A DNA stretch of 64,000 bases from Elusimicrobiota bacterium (GTDB taxonomy: Bacteria > Elusimicrobiota > Elusimicrobia > UBA1565 > UBA9628), in contig JACRDQ010000001.1 in NCBI GenBank assembly GCA_016218545.1, positions 31,528 through 95,527 of the forward strand, read 5' to 3'. A program made the translations under genes and the position numbers. Of the stretch, positions 15,820 to 24,151 are shown one piece after another (position 1 is the first letter of the stretch; every line of letters starts with the position of its first letter). The notes beneath the pieces are model-generated. The model saw nothing but the letters and a program-made list of their open reading frames with translations. It was not told the origin of the DNA and did no database searches.

Positions 15820-16530
15820 CTAGGGCTCGAAGGCCGTGAAGAGCTTCTGGAGCTCCTCGAGCCGCCGTTCCGAGCGCTGGGTCGCCATGGCGGTGAGCTC
15901 CGCGAAGCTGTCGAGATGGACCACGGCGTTGACGTTGACGTCCTTGAGGCAGATCTTGAAGAACCGGTCGCTGAAGCAGCGGTTGACGGTGTGGACGTCC
16001 TCCACGAGCGCGGCCAGGCCGGCGAGCTTCCAGTCGGGCTTGCCGCCTCTGCGCTGCACGAAGAACTGGGCGAAGAGGTACAGGGCCAGGGTCCGGTAGA
16101 CCGTCTCCTGGATGGAGGCGAAGGGCAGATGGGTCAGCACGTTGGGCCTCAGCTTGGCCAGCACCGGGCAGCCGCTGCAGGGCATGATGACGCCGATGAG
16201 GGCCGAGACCCCCTCGGCCAGGGTGGTGCGCTTGGAGGTCGTGCGCCCTTCCCGGACCACCTCCACGAGCGCGATCTCGGTCGAGGCGGATTCCTTGAAG
16301 GACTCGACGATGTCGGTGACGCTCACCGCGGCCGGGCAGCGGGCGTCCGGGGCCTCGGGGAGGGGGCAGTTGGGGCAGCGGCAGAAGGAGAGCAGGGTCC
16401 ATTCCGGGCGGCCCCTTCTCGGCTGCGGGACCAGGGCGAGGGTCTGGGGGTCGAGGCGGACCGGGAACTCCCGGACCGAGCCGTTCTGCAGCGTGAAGCG
16501 GTAGACCAGGAAAGGGGCCTCGTCGGGCAT
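15820..16530 (-). CDS. DUF6901-like conserved protein
   Basis: 236 residues. It opens MPDEAPFLVYRFTLQNGS and contains CRCPNCPLPEAPDARCPAA, a cysteine arrangement I associate with DUF6901 proteins, and a second cysteine pair (MPCSGCP, near 110). It has no signal peptide and no obvious catalytic motif. The -10-like TAGTAT lies about 10 nt before the start. It is divergent from the integron integrase and is the last backbone gene before the integron. Confidence 0.7.
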   Translation of the reverse strand: MPDEAPFLVYRFTLQNGSVREFPVRLDPQTLALVPQPRRGRPEWTLLSFCRCPNCPLPEAPDARCPAAVSVTDIVESFKESASTEIALVEVVREGRTTSKRTTLAEGVSALIGVIMPCSGCPVLAKLRPNVLTHLPFASIQETVYRTLALYLFAQFFVQRRGGKPDWKLAGLAALVEDVHTVNRCFSDRFFKICLKDVNVNAVVHLDSFAELTAMATQRSERRLEELQKLFTAFEP

Positions 16531-16760
16531 GGCGGGTAAGATACTAAATTTTGCTCGACAACGGCCGGGCGCAGGGCATACAGTCGTTCGTAGGCTCTTC
16601 CGCAAGCACTTGACTTGGGGAGGTGGAGGTTGGGAGCCGTGCCGAGTTCCGACGAAAAGTCCAGCCTCGTTTGCGCTCGCCGCCAGGCAGGTGAACCCGC
16701 CTCCAGCCTGATTGGAACACCGGTCAGGGAACTTTTTCGGCCCTCGCTCGTACATAGACT
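16531..16760. promoter_or_regulatory. divergent intergenic region before the integrase
   Basis: 230 bp holding the start region of the DUF6901-like gene and the likely integrase promoter. TACATA (16751-16756) is 4 nt before the integrase ATG and could be its -10; no good -35 was found. I looked for a LexA/SOS box and saw none. Confidence 0.35.
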
Positions 16761-18029
16761 ATGGATGAGAATCCTGCCAATCGGGCCAAGGACCCGGTCC
16801 GAGCCCTCGAAGCCGCCCACATCCGGATCGAACCCGGAAAACCAGGCAGGCTCATCGTCCGTTTTCCCTTCTCCCCGGCGCGGGTGGCCAAGATCAAGAC
16901 CGTGGAGGACCGCTGGTGGCACTCGAAGGAGAAATACTGGACCGTCCCTGATCTCGAAGGAATGGCCGCCCGCCTGGCCGAGCTCTTCAGCCGGGAGACC
17001 CTCGAAGCCGGCCCAGAATCAACCGATCCAGCCGGTCGCCCCGCAACCCCCGGGGAACGCGCCGCCGATTCGACGATCCTCGACAAGGTCCGAGACGCCA
17101 TCAGAGCCAAACACCTCAGCCCCAGGACCGAGGACGCCTATGTCGGCTGGATTGCCAGGTTTCTGGACAAGCACCCCGCCAAACCGGCCGAGGACCTCGG
17201 GCAGGCTGAAATCGCGGCCTTCGTCACGCACGTATCATCGGCCGGCCGCATCAGCCCCTCGACCCAGAATCAAGCGCTCAACGCCATCCTCTTCCTGTAC
17301 CGGCAGGTCCTCGGCAAGGACATCGGATCCGTCGAAGGCGTCGTGTGGGCCAAGAGGCCCAAGAGACTCCCCGTGGTGCTCAGCCGCGAAGAAGTCAGGA
17401 GAGTGATCTCCCGCATGGATGGAACGTCCCGGCTCATGGCCACTCTCCTCTATGGCTCCGGGATGCGCCTGCTCGAATGCTGCCAACTCCGCGTCAAGGA
17501 CATCGATTTCGACCAGAACCAGATCGTCATCAGGGCCGGGAAGGGCGACAAGGACCGCTACACCACCTTTCCCACCTCCAGCCGCGACCCCTTGCAGCGG
17601 CACCTCGTTGACGTGCGCCGGCTTCACCAAGAGGACCTCCGCAAAGGTCTCGGCAGCGTATCCCTGCCGGGCTCCCTTGCCCTCAAGTATCCCAACGCTC
17701 CCAAGGAATGGGGGTGGCAGTGGGTCTTCCCGGCCACGAGCCACTACACCGATCCCTCCACCGGCCAGAAGCGGCGCCACCACCTCCACGAGTCCGTAGT
17801 CCAGAAAGCCTTCAGGGCAGCCCGCCTCCAAGCCGGGATCGCCAAGCCCGCCTCATGCCACACCCTGCGTCACTCCTTCGCGACCCACCTGCTGGAAGAT
17901 GGCTATGACATCCGCACCGTCCAAGAACTCCTCGGCCACAGCGACGTCAGCACCACCATGATCTACACCCATGTCCTCAACCGCGGGGGACGCGGCGTCC
18001 TGAGCCCCGCAGACCGCATCGGCTTGTAG
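16761..18029 (+). CDS. intI: integron integrase (IntI) with N-terminal extension
   Basis: 422-residue tyrosine recombinase. Catalytic residues are visible: R236 (GMRLLE), H367 and R370 (HTLRHSF), H393 (GHSD) and Y402 (IYTHV). The IntI-specific insertion [19 protein letters not shown] separates it from XerC/XerD and phage integrases. The core-binding domain is about 107-190. The first ~100 residues are extra compared with class 1 IntI (337 residues) and contain [13 protein letters not shown] (51-63), a small domain of the HARP-like kind seen at the N-terminus of some recombinases. It should recombine attI with attC and attC with attC. It is intact and looks functional. Confidence 0.96.
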   Translation: MDENPANRAKDPVRALEAAHIRIEPGKPGRLIVRFPFSPARVAKIKTVEDRWWHSKEKYWTVPDLEGMAARLAELFSRETLEAGPESTDPAGRPATPGERAADSTILDKVRDAIRAKHLSPRTEDAYVGWIARFLDKHPAKPAEDLGQAEIAAFVTHVSSAGRISPSTQNQALNAILFLYRQVLGKDIGSVEGVVWAKRPKRLPVVLSREEVRRVISRMDGTSRLMATLLYGSGMRLLECCQLRVKDIDFDQNQIVIRAGKGDKDRYTTFPTSSRDPLQRHLVDVRRLHQEDLRKGLGSVSLPGSLALKYPNAPKEWGWQWVFPATSHYTDPSTGQKRRHHLHESVVQKAFRAARLQAGIAKPASCHTLRHSFATHLLEDGYDIRTVQELLGHSDVSTTMIYTHVLNRGGRGVLSPADRIGL

Positions 18030-18188
18030 TCCAATCCCAAGGAACCGTACTAGGCCGACCAGCTTCGCGGTCTAATTCGCCACTTCGACCCCTCAGACCC
18101 ACCAAATCCCTGATTTTTGTGGCACATTCCGTGATATCATTAGACTCACGCTCAGAACTAGGCCGGTCAGCTCAATATATTGTTATGC
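18030..18188 (+). promoter_or_regulatory. attI-like site and possible cassette promoter
   Basis: Between the integrase stop and the first cassette. GTTATGC (18182-18188) is the crossover core where cassette 1 joins. A 15-bp near-repeat (CTAGGCCGACCAGCT at 18050-18064 and CTAGGCCGGTCAGCT at 18158-18172, two differences) could be integrase-binding direct repeats. TTGTGG (18117-18122) with TAGACT (18141-18146), 18 bp apart, is a weak candidate for the Pc promoter reading into the array. Confidence 0.55.
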
Positions 18189-18194
18189 GCACTG

Positions 18195-18506
18195 ATGGAC
18201 TGTAAGATGCCGAATTCAAAGGTTGGCCTGACGGCTGGACTTCTCGCAATCGGGGCAATTGCCGGCTTTTTGCTCGGGGTTGCTATTGAGCACACATCAT
18301 ATATTGAAATCTTTTCTGGCAGGACCGCGACCTTGCTGGATCCCGGAGAATCTTATCCCTATCAGTTGAACCGACTGTACGGCATTTTCCGCATTGTCCT
18401 CGGAGCACTCGGGGCCATCGCCGGTGGGCTTCTGGGCCAATTGATTGTACGATGGCAGCATCACGAACGGACCAGGAAAGAAGTCAGCAAACCGCACGGC
18501 GCATAA
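18195..18506 (+). CDS. cassette 1: small two-helix membrane protein
   Basis: 103 residues from ATG 18195 (a second ATG is at 18207). Two hydrophobic segments (about 11-30 and 64-86), each with GxxxG-type small-residue patterns (AIGAIAGFLLG; LGALGAIAGGLLG), then a basic tail. No family recognised. Its TAA stop lies inside the R'' core of attC1. First in the array, so the most likely to be read from a Pc promoter. Confidence 0.65.
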   Translation: MDCKMPNSKVGLTAGLLAIGAIAGFLLGVAIEHTSYIEIFSGRTATLLDPGESYPYQLNRLYGIFRIVLGALGAIAGGLLGQLIVRWQHHERTRKEVSKPHGA

Positions 18507-18624
18507 CAATGGCTAGAGCAGACGGTCGCAACGGGAGCGTCCGTCTGACCGATAACAACATGGAGAACTGGGCAGACTTCACGCGGCCGCCTAATAGCGA
18601 CCGCTGCTCAGCCAGGCGTTAGGC
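18501..18624 (+). repeat. attC1
   Basis: R'' GCATAAC (18501-18507) to R' GTTAGGC (18618-18624), 124 bp, long subfamily with the CATGGAGAACTGGGC core. R'' is complementary to the attI core GTTATGC that opens cassette 1. Confidence 0.95.
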
Positions 18625-18690
18625 GCAACGATTCCGGAAACACGATATGACCGTATGGGACATTAGCCGTCATGCCGCGCGGGAGTATTT

Positions 18691-19494
18691 GTGACAAACT
18701 CCGACAGGGGATTCATTCGCGATTGGGCAGCCCTAAACAGCGCAGAGGCGTTAAGCCAGAAGAACATCACCATCGACTCGCTTTTCGCGGTCTTCATGCA
18801 TTATGTCTCCCTGTTCGACCTCGATGCAACAACTTCACCCACATCCGGAGGTGCCCCTTCTAAAGCCGATAAAATGCTGGACATGGATGCACACTCCGGC
18901 GACGGCGCTCTGTTTGAGGTCGGCTCCTATAACCTCTTCAAAGTTGACTTTTGGCTGTTTCAGAAGCGGCCAGACCATCGAGGCTCTATCACCGCTGAAA
19001 TGACCTCCCGATTCATTGCCGTCTTCTCTAAGGCCTTCGATGCAAAGACCGAAGTAATTCGAGATCTTCATTATGAGAGGCAGGATGGTTATGCGAGGAT
19101 CATGAGAGAGAAGGGAGTCATCGACGGAACCCTTGGCTCTGGGGGATGGGACCCCAATACCGTCCTTTTCCATTTTGGCGAATTGCTCTTGCGATCACGC
19201 GGGAACGAGGTGCCTGGCCACTACGCATTTGAGCAAGCACCGCTGGAACTGCACGCAATTCGCAAGTTCCTCGCGACTGCCGCAATCTGGACCTGGGAAC
19301 AACATATGGTACCTTGTCTAATTGAGGCTGTCCGACAACATTGTGATCATATCGACGGGCCAACTGTAATTCGCTGTGCTTGCGGGATGAACGTAAGAAT
19401 GCCTGCGGAGATATCAGGAAAGGCTCTCCGATGTCCATCATGCAAAGCAGTGCTTAGACCTCGGAAAACTCATGGCGATGGAACTCCCACATAA
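18691..19494 (+). CDS. cassette 2: protein with C-terminal zinc ribbon
   Basis: 267 residues from a GTG start. Most of the protein is a helical domain without a motif I recognise. The last ~40 residues form a likely zinc ribbon (CACG ... CPSC). There is no signal peptide or membrane helix, so it should be cytosolic. It is the largest cassette gene; unknown function. Confidence 0.68.
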   Translation: MTNSDRGFIRDWAALNSAEALSQKNITIDSLFAVFMHYVSLFDLDATTSPTSGGAPSKADKMLDMDAHSGDGALFEVGSYNLFKVDFWLFQKRPDHRGSITAEMTSRFIAVFSKAFDAKTEVIRDLHYERQDGYARIMREKGVIDGTLGSGGWDPNTVLFHFGELLLRSRGNEVPGHYAFEQAPLELHAIRKFLATAAIWTWEQHMVPCLIEAVRQHCDHIDGPTVIRCACGMNVRMPAEISGKALRCPSCKAVLRPRKTHGDGTPT

Positions 19495-19551
19495 CCAGCA
19501 ACGATTATCGAGAACGCGCCCCAGCGAAATACACATCCGGAGGAGCCGTGC

Positions 19552-19626
19552 GCCTAACCTTGGATTGAGCAGACCGCATACGCGGTCTGCCCTTCGCGGC
19601 AGCGGCTGCTCATCCACACGTTAGGC
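19552..19626 (+). repeat. attC2
   Basis: R'' GCCTAAC (19552-19558) to R' GTTAGGC (19620-19626), 75 bp, short subfamily with the inner hairpin CAGACCGC-ATAC-GCGGTCTG. Nearly identical to attC11. Confidence 0.95.
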
Positions 19627-19641
19627 GTATCAGGGAGATCT

Positions 19642-20040
19642 ATGGCACACATAATCTCGTTCAGCACCGAGAAGTTTGACGTATCAAAGGAGACGCCGAA
19701 TCCGATTAACCCAATTCCGGGGCAAAGTGTGCTGAAATGGATTAGACAGAATCTCCGCAGCGGCCATTACAAGGCCACCGAGCCTGACACGGAGGATTGG
19801 GGCTGGTACATGGACGTCGCGGGAGGTGAAGCCTCTTACTTGGTCGGTGCGAGCGGCGAACCAGACAAGTCGAAAGCCGCCGTCGAGTGGGTCATCCAGA
19901 TTCACAAACACCGCAGCATCATCGAGAAACTCCTCGGCAGGAACAAAATGGATTCGAACGATCCGCTCTCAACGATGATTGAGCGCCTTGTTCGGAGTGA
20001 GAAGGCCATCAAGAACGTCGAAGTGGACAAGAACGCCTAA
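19642..20040 (+). CDS. cassette 3: conserved-looking small protein
   Basis: 132 residues, opening MAHIISFSTEKFDVSKETPN, with a W-rich middle (DWGWYMDVAGGEASYLVG). It looks like a compact alpha/beta soluble protein; I believe relatives occur in other integron arrays but cannot confirm this. A weak Shine-Dalgarno-like AGGGAG precedes the ATG. The TAA stop is supplied by R'' of attC3. Confidence 0.68.
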   Translation: MAHIISFSTEKFDVSKETPNPINPIPGQSVLKWIRQNLRSGHYKATEPDTEDWGWYMDVAGGEASYLVGASGEPDKSKAAVEWVIQIHKHRSIIEKLLGRNKMDSNDPLSTMIERLVRSEKAIKNVEVDKNA

Positions 20041-20143
20041 CATCGGATTGAGCGGACGGGCGTCAAGGAAACGTCATGGAAAACTGGGCAACGAACACGC
20101 GGTGGCCACTCGCTAGCGCCCGCCGCTCATCCAATCGTTATGC
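20035..20143 (+). repeat. attC3
   Basis: R'' GCCTAAC (20035-20041) to R' GTTATGC (20137-20143), 109 bp, long subfamily. Confidence 0.95.
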
Positions 20144-20175
20144 GAACCAAGGCGTGACTCAGTGAGGTCCTTTGC

Positions 20176-20580
20176 ATGGTGACGCACAGTGACGATCCGC
20201 TCCGATTCCAGATCCTTCATGATCGCGTCGCGAGAGAGCAAGAGTTCTTCTGGCAACGTTTTATGGCCTTCTCAGCTCTGCATGCGGGCCTATTTGTTCT
20301 TGCGGCGAGCAACTCTGTTATCCGACCAAGACTCGTTACTTGGGCTGGGCTACTGTTGTCCATCGCGTGGGCATCCGTTCAGGTACTGAGCTTGCACTAC
20401 GTTGACCGGGACAAGGCCGCGTATTACGATCTGTGCGACAAGCATAAGCTGAAACCACAACCACATCCCTATTTGCCCAGGTGGCTTTCGTCTACCAAGA
20501 TAGCGACAGCCGTCAGTTTTATTACCCTCGCGGTATGGTTAATGGAATGCATGCGACGGGCAATGTCAGCGGTCGCATAA
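20176..20580 (+). CDS. cassette 4: membrane protein
   Basis: 134 residues. A charged N-terminal helix (about 8-28, FQILHDRVAREQEFFWQRF) leads into hydrophobic segments at about 29-48 and 52-72, and a last one at about 106-128. This resembles small helical membrane proteins with an ERxxFWxRF lead-in, but I cannot name a family. The stop TAA is inside R'' of attC4. Confidence 0.65.
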   Translation: MVTHSDDPLRFQILHDRVAREQEFFWQRFMAFSALHAGLFVLAASNSVIRPRLVTWAGLLLSIAWASVQVLSLHYVDRDKAAYYDLCDKHKLKPQPHPYLPRWLSSTKIATAVSFITLAVWLMECMRRAMSAVA

Positions 20581-20692
20581 CAATGGCTAGAGCAGACGGG
20601 CGAAACGGGGGCACCCGTCTGCACGACATGGAGAGCTGGGCAGACTTCACGCGGCCGTCTAATAGCGCCCGCTGCTCAGCCAGACGTTGGAC
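20575..20692 (+). repeat. attC4
   Basis: R'' GCATAAC (20575-20581) to R' GTTGGAC (20686-20692), 118 bp, long subfamily. The rarer R' GTTGGAC is matched by GTCCAAC at the end of cassette 5. Confidence 0.95.
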
Positions 20693-20697
20693 GGACA

Positions 20698-21021
20698 ATG
20701 ACTGACACTCCATCTCGCCTCGCCTATACGGAGGAGCAGAAGAAGGCCTTCCGCGACCAATTCGCAGACATGAGGTTTCGCCGCCAAGGCTATCTCGTGC
20801 CATTCGTCATTCTCTACGTCATCATCTTTTACATCCGAATTGAACATGCCGAGGAAGCCTTTGGCCTATCTCTTCGCACGTGGAAAGTATTGGAATTGAT
20901 TTCCATTGTTGGTGGCGTATTCTTTGCTTTCCGAAAATGGCAGTGCCCAGCATGTGGAAAGCCTTTTGGCTTTCAATTCAGATTTCAGAACTGCAAAAAG
21001 TGTGGGATTGCGTTACAATAG
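20698..21021 (+). CDS. cassette 5: membrane protein with zinc ribbon
   Basis: 107 residues. Hydrophobic helices at about 33-48 and 67-78, then a four-cysteine zinc ribbon (CPACGKPF ... CKKCG) at the C-terminus. The ATG is only 6 bp after the R' core, so there is almost no leader. No family recognised. Confidence 0.62.
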   Translation: MTDTPSRLAYTEEQKKAFRDQFADMRFRRQGYLVPFVILYVIIFYIRIEHAEEAFGLSLRTWKVLELISIVGGVFFAFRKWQCPACGKPFGFQFRFQNCKKCGIALQ

Positions 21022-21025
21022 TGCC

Positions 21026-21150
21026 GTCCAACATCGGGTTGAGCAGACGGGCGCCCAAGGGATCGCCCGTCTGAACGGAAACGACATGGAAAACTGGGCA
21101 AGCTCGCCGCGGCCGCTTAATAGCGCCCGCTGCTCACCCAGGCGTTAGGC
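21026..21150 (+). repeat. attC5
   Basis: R'' GTCCAAC (21026-21032) to R' GTTAGGC (21144-21150), 125 bp, long subfamily. Confidence 0.95.
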
Positions 21151-21165
21151 GTACAAGGGGAGAAC

Positions 21166-21498
21166 ATGAATCATATTCAAGAATCCGATTGGAAACCGTT
21201 CAAGGATCTCCACGGTCTTGCCCTCGAGCGCTTTTGCGAACGCATCCTGGCCGACATCTCCCGAGCTGCATCCAATAGCTCAAAGACCTTTTACGACCGA
21301 TATCTTGACATCAACTTCCTGCTGCAGGACCAGAAATCTCAGTTCGCCAACGCCTTCAGCAATCCGCGGCGATCAGCAGCCATGATGCAGCTCATACAGA
21401 TGAGACGCCTGGGCCTATTGACGGATCAGGAGCTCTCGCGATTCAGCAAGGATACTCAAGAACGTGTTGCTGCCGTCGTAGGAAATGGTGACGCCTAA
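21166..21498 (+). CDS. cassette 6: small helical protein
   Basis: 110 residues, all-helical prediction, opening MNHIQESDWKPFKDLHGLAL. The recurrent ALERFCERIL and LLTDQELSRFS segments remind me of a small protein family found in many proteobacterial genomes, function unknown. A GGGGAG Shine-Dalgarno lies before the ATG. The stop TAA is inside R'' of attC6. Confidence 0.68.
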   Translation: MNHIQESDWKPFKDLHGLALERFCERILADISRAASNSSKTFYDRYLDINFLLQDQKSQFANAFSNPRRSAAMMQLIQMRRLGLLTDQELSRFSKDTQERVAAVVGNGDA

Positions 21499-21567
21499 CA
21501 TCGGATTAAGCCGACCGCGTTTGCGGTCGGCATACGGGGTACGCGGCGGCTTATCCAAACGTTATGC
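21493..21567 (+). repeat. attC6
   Basis: R'' GCCTAAC (21493-21499) to R' GTTATGC (21561-21567), 75 bp, short subfamily with stem CCGACCGC ... GCGGTCGG. Confidence 0.95.
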
Positions 21568-21600
21568 GCACAAATTGACCATGCCGGAGGTCTGCGCCAA

Positions 21601-22122
21601 ATGATCCAGACGCCGAATGCGAAGGCCATTTACGACATATACGTCTGCATTTTCAATTCGCCCTTCAGTCTTCAGAAGAAGAATGTGGTCTTCAGCGGCC
21701 TGATGGCGGGCGAGCCTTGGAGTTGGCCCGTAATCGGAATCAGCAGGGCCGCTCTCGAAGCCCTTGCCGCGGTGGATTTCAGGTACAAGAAGGGCACCAT
21801 TTGCCGAGCCCACCTCGTTGACAGGATAGAAACAGCCCGCGCCCTATTCGAGAACTCTACCAGTCCGCTCTCGCGGGACCATTTCTTTCAACAGTATTTG
21901 AAGACTGGGAGCACTATCATCACCCTCAAGTCGGAGAACAGGCGTGGTGTCCGCGCACCGGATTACATTCCAATTGATCGCAATGGGGACTTCTTCCAGA
22001 ATCGGCTCATCTTCTGCGCATATGGCCGCAAGGAACGGGACTATCTGCGCGAACTACACTCGCGCTTCTCGAAGGGGCTGGTAATACTGGTCGCCCCACC
22101 CACCGCGGAACCCGCTGTGTGA
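21601..22122 (+). CDS. cassette 7: hypothetical protein
   Basis: 173 residues, soluble, no recognised motif; alpha/beta prediction with a central FFQQYLKTGSTIITLKSENR segment. GGAGG lies 11 nt before the ATG. A mini-ORF (21581-21604, seven codons) overlaps the start as ATGA, echoing the leader ORFs on the backbone. Confidence 0.6.
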   Translation: MIQTPNAKAIYDIYVCIFNSPFSLQKKNVVFSGLMAGEPWSWPVIGISRAALEALAAVDFRYKKGTICRAHLVDRIETARALFENSTSPLSRDHFFQQYLKTGSTIITLKSENRRGVRAPDYIPIDRNGDFFQNRLIFCAYGRKERDYLRELHSRFSKGLVILVAPPTAEPAV

Positions 22123-22131
22123 AAATGGGGC

Positions 22132-22242
22132 GCATAACATCGGATTGAGCGGACGGGCGCATAGAGAGAACATCATGGAAACCGAGGCAACGAACCCGCG
22201 GCGGCCACTTGGTAGCGCCCGCCGCTCATCCAACCGTTAGAC
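22132..22242 (+). repeat. attC7
   Basis: R'' GCATAAC (22132-22138) to R' GTTAGAC (22236-22242), 111 bp, long subfamily, most like attC3 and attC14. Confidence 0.95.
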
Positions 22243-22267
22243 GCATGTCGATGACAGATTCACTGAA

Positions 22268-22837
22268 ATGGAGAAAATGAGGCTTACCAGGCTGGAGGCC
22301 GCGCGGCGACAACTCGACCAAGCCATACGTCTCTTCTTTCAGAGATCGGATCCCGTATCCATTCATACCCTGACCACCGCCTCCCTTGAAATCCTGCGCA
22401 CCCTGGCCAAGAGAAAGGGACTGAAAACCTGGGGTCAGGAATGGATGAGTTGTGTGCGGCCGGAACGGCGTAAGGAATTTTGGGAGAAGCTTCGTGAGGC
22501 CCAAGGGTTCTTCAAGCATGCTGACCAGGGTCCCCTGGATCTTGAAATCGAATTCTCGCCAAAGACCACCGAGTTTCTAATCTATGAGGCTGTTGAGGCG
22601 TATCCAAAACTGGCAGGCACCCAATTTTCAGCTGGGGCCGCCTTCTGGGTTTGGTTCTTCATAAAATACCAAGCCCTGGCCACAGACGAGGTTCGAGCTC
22701 GTGCGACACATGCGACTGAGGGACTGGATCACAATGAATTCTCCGACTTCATCGAGTTGATTGCTCGCATCGACCATGACCCATCAATAATGCAGCAAGC
22801 CTGGGCAAAGCAGGCGCCAACGGAGAAGACAGATTGA
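22268..22837 (+). CDS. cassette 8: helical conserved protein
   Basis: 189 residues. The opening RRQLDQAIRLFFQRSDPVSI followed by HTLTTASLEILRTLAKRKG is a pattern I associate with a family of uncharacterised helical proteins found in integron cassettes and other accessory DNA. No catalytic motif. Probably cytosolic. Confidence 0.65.
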   Translation: MEKMRLTRLEAARRQLDQAIRLFFQRSDPVSIHTLTTASLEILRTLAKRKGLKTWGQEWMSCVRPERRKEFWEKLREAQGFFKHADQGPLDLEIEFSPKTTEFLIYEAVEAYPKLAGTQFSAGAAFWVWFFIKYQALATDEVRARATHATEGLDHNEFSDFIELIARIDHDPSIMQQAWAKQAPTEKTD

Positions 22838-22849
22838 GCAATTTGCAGC

Positions 22850-22974
22850 GTCTAACATTGGCTAGAGCAGTCGGGCGCCCAAGGGGTCGCCCGTCTGCAC
22901 GATAACGACATGGAAAACTGGGCAGACTTCACGCGGCCGCCTAATAGCGCCCGCTGCTCAGCCAGGCGTTAGCC
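22850..22974 (+). repeat. attC8
   Basis: R'' GTCTAAC (22850-22856) to R' GTTAGCC (22968-22974), 125 bp, long subfamily. Confidence 0.95.
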
Positions 22975-22999
22975 TCACGCAGAATGACCCATCAAGCCC

Positions 23000-23028
23000 T
23001 TGACAAGTAGTAGCTTATGAGCTACCAT
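23000..23028 (+). promoter_or_regulatory. cassette-borne promoter with internal operator (TA pair 1)
   Basis: TTGACA (23000-23005), 17-bp spacer, TACCAT (23023-23028). A perfect inverted repeat GTAGCT-TATG-AGCTAC (23010-23025) fills the spacer and touches the -10. The same arrangement precedes TA pair 2. Most likely the autoregulatory site of the toxin-antitoxin complex. Confidence 0.75.
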
Positions 23029-23042
23029 AGTAATGAGGCCCA

Positions 23043-23378
23043 ATGGACATCGGCCCAATAGCCGTCTACTACTATCAGGCATCCTCGGGCCGATGCCCAT
23101 TCAAGGAATGGCTGGACTCCCTGGACCAGGATGTCCAGCAGGTCATCGATGCGCGGCTGACAAGAGTCCGGCGTGGCCTGTTGGGCAATGCCAAGAACCT
23201 GGGCGGAGGCCTTTGGGAGCTCAAATTCGATGTCGGTCCAGGCTATCGAATCTACTACGGCAGGGCGGGCAAGGCCGTTGTCATCCTGCTCAATGCCGGC
23301 CACAAGAAGGAACAAAGCGGCGACATCGAGGCCGCCCGGGAATACTGGGCAGACTATTTGAGGAGGACCCGACAATGA
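23043..23378 (+). CDS. cassette 9: RelE/HigB-type toxin
   Basis: 111 residues of the phage Gp49-like/HigB killer-protein group in the RelE/ParE superfamily. Motifs: CPFKEWLDSLD near the N-terminus and LGGGLWELKFDVGPGYRIYY in the middle, followed by VVILLNAGHKK. Members are ribosome-dependent mRNA endonucleases; activity here is inferred. Toxin gene first, antitoxin second (HigBA order), with an ATGA overlap. About four-fifths identical, by eye, to the toxin of cassette 11. Confidence 0.9.
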   Translation: MDIGPIAVYYYQASSGRCPFKEWLDSLDQDVQQVIDARLTRVRRGLLGNAKNLGGGLWELKFDVGPGYRIYYGRAGKAVVILLNAGHKKEQSGDIEAAREYWADYLRRTRQ

Positions 23379-23665
23379 AAGCTGCTGTCAGCTACCACGA
23401 TGATCTTCTTAGTCGGCTAAAGGACCCCAAGTATGCCGTCGGCTACCTAAATTCCTGTCTCCAAGACGAGGACGAAGGGACCTTTCTCCTCGCTGTTCGT
23501 GACGTGGCACAGGTTCACGGGGGACTTCGGCAACTGGCCAAGAAGGCTGGGCTGAATCGGGAGCATCTATTCAGAATGCTCTCAAAGAGCGGCAATCCGC
23601 GGCTTCACAGTCTGCGGCAACTCATCGAGGCCCTTGGCTATAGGTTGGTCCTGAAGCCAGCATGA
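23375..23665 (+). CDS. cassette 9: HigA-type antitoxin
   Basis: 96 residues of the addiction-module antidote group that pairs with Gp49-like toxins. A helix-turn-helix occupies about 44-90 (GGLRQLAKKAGLNREHLFRM ... LRQLIEALG). It should bind the toxin and, together with it, the operator at 23010-23025. The start ATG overlaps the toxin stop; GAGGA is upstream. It differs from the cassette 11 antitoxin at about nine positions by eye. Confidence 0.9.
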   Translation: MKAAVSYHDDLLSRLKDPKYAVGYLNSCLQDEDEGTFLLAVRDVAQVHGGLRQLAKKAGLNREHLFRMLSKSGNPRLHSLRQLIEALGYRLVLKPA

Positions 23666-23675
23666 AATCGGCGGA

Positions 23676-23796
23676 GGCTAACATTGGCTAGAGCAGTCGG
23701 GCGCCGAGAGGCCATCACCCTGAACACCAATCGTGGAAATGAGGCCACCTCGCCGCGGCCGCTTAAAAGCGCCCGCTGCTCAGCCAGACGTTAGAC
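23676..23796 (+). repeat. attC9
   Basis: R'' GGCTAAC (23676-23682) to R' GTTAGAC (23790-23796), 121 bp, long subfamily but more divergent in its middle. Confidence 0.93.
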
Positions 23797-23805
23797 CTCA
23801 CAATT

Positions 23806-24150
23806 ATGGCGAGATGGATCAATCGATCGGCGATAGTGGTTCGACCTCGACGGCCATATTTGGACTGGGCCGCGAGCCTGGACGAGGAGGCCCCGACTCA
23901 TGCCAAGGACCTCTCAAGCCGCGTTGCCATCTACCTCGTGGCAGAAGATCCGAAGGAAGAACAGGAAACAGCCCCACTCAAGAATTACTACGAAGAGATA
24001 TTCAAAGAAGAACTTGCCGCATGGACCCCGGATGAAGACCGATGGCCCAAGACACGGACACTCAAAATGTTCCATGATTGGTTTGAGGCCGTCGGAGAAT
24101 CCATCGTTACGGACCTCGAATCAGATACAATCGAGTCAGAAGAACGGTGA
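23806..24150 (+). CDS. cassette 10: small acidic protein
   Basis: 114 residues, opening MARWINRSAIVVRPRRPYLD, then acidic, with conserved-looking aromatic residues (NYYEEIFKEELAAWTPDEDR; FHDWFEAVGES). It matches my memory of an uncharacterised family common in Gram-negative genomes and cassettes. Soluble; function unknown. The ATG is 9 bp after the R' core. Confidence 0.65.
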   Translation: MARWINRSAIVVRPRRPYLDWAASLDEEAPTHAKDLSSRVAIYLVAEDPKEEQETAPLKNYYEEIFKEELAAWTPDEDRWPKTRTLKMFHDWFEAVGESIVTDLESDTIESEER

Positions 24151-24151
24151 G

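Noticed and set aside
16531..16760. LexA/SOS box in front of the integrase
   Set aside because: No CTGT-N8-ACAG or GAAC-N4-GTTC element found by eye; SOS control is not supported.
16761..18029. Integrase considered as XerC/XerD or a phage integrase
   Set aside because: It has the IntI-specific insertion and adjoins attI/attC sites; no phage genes or dif site nearby.
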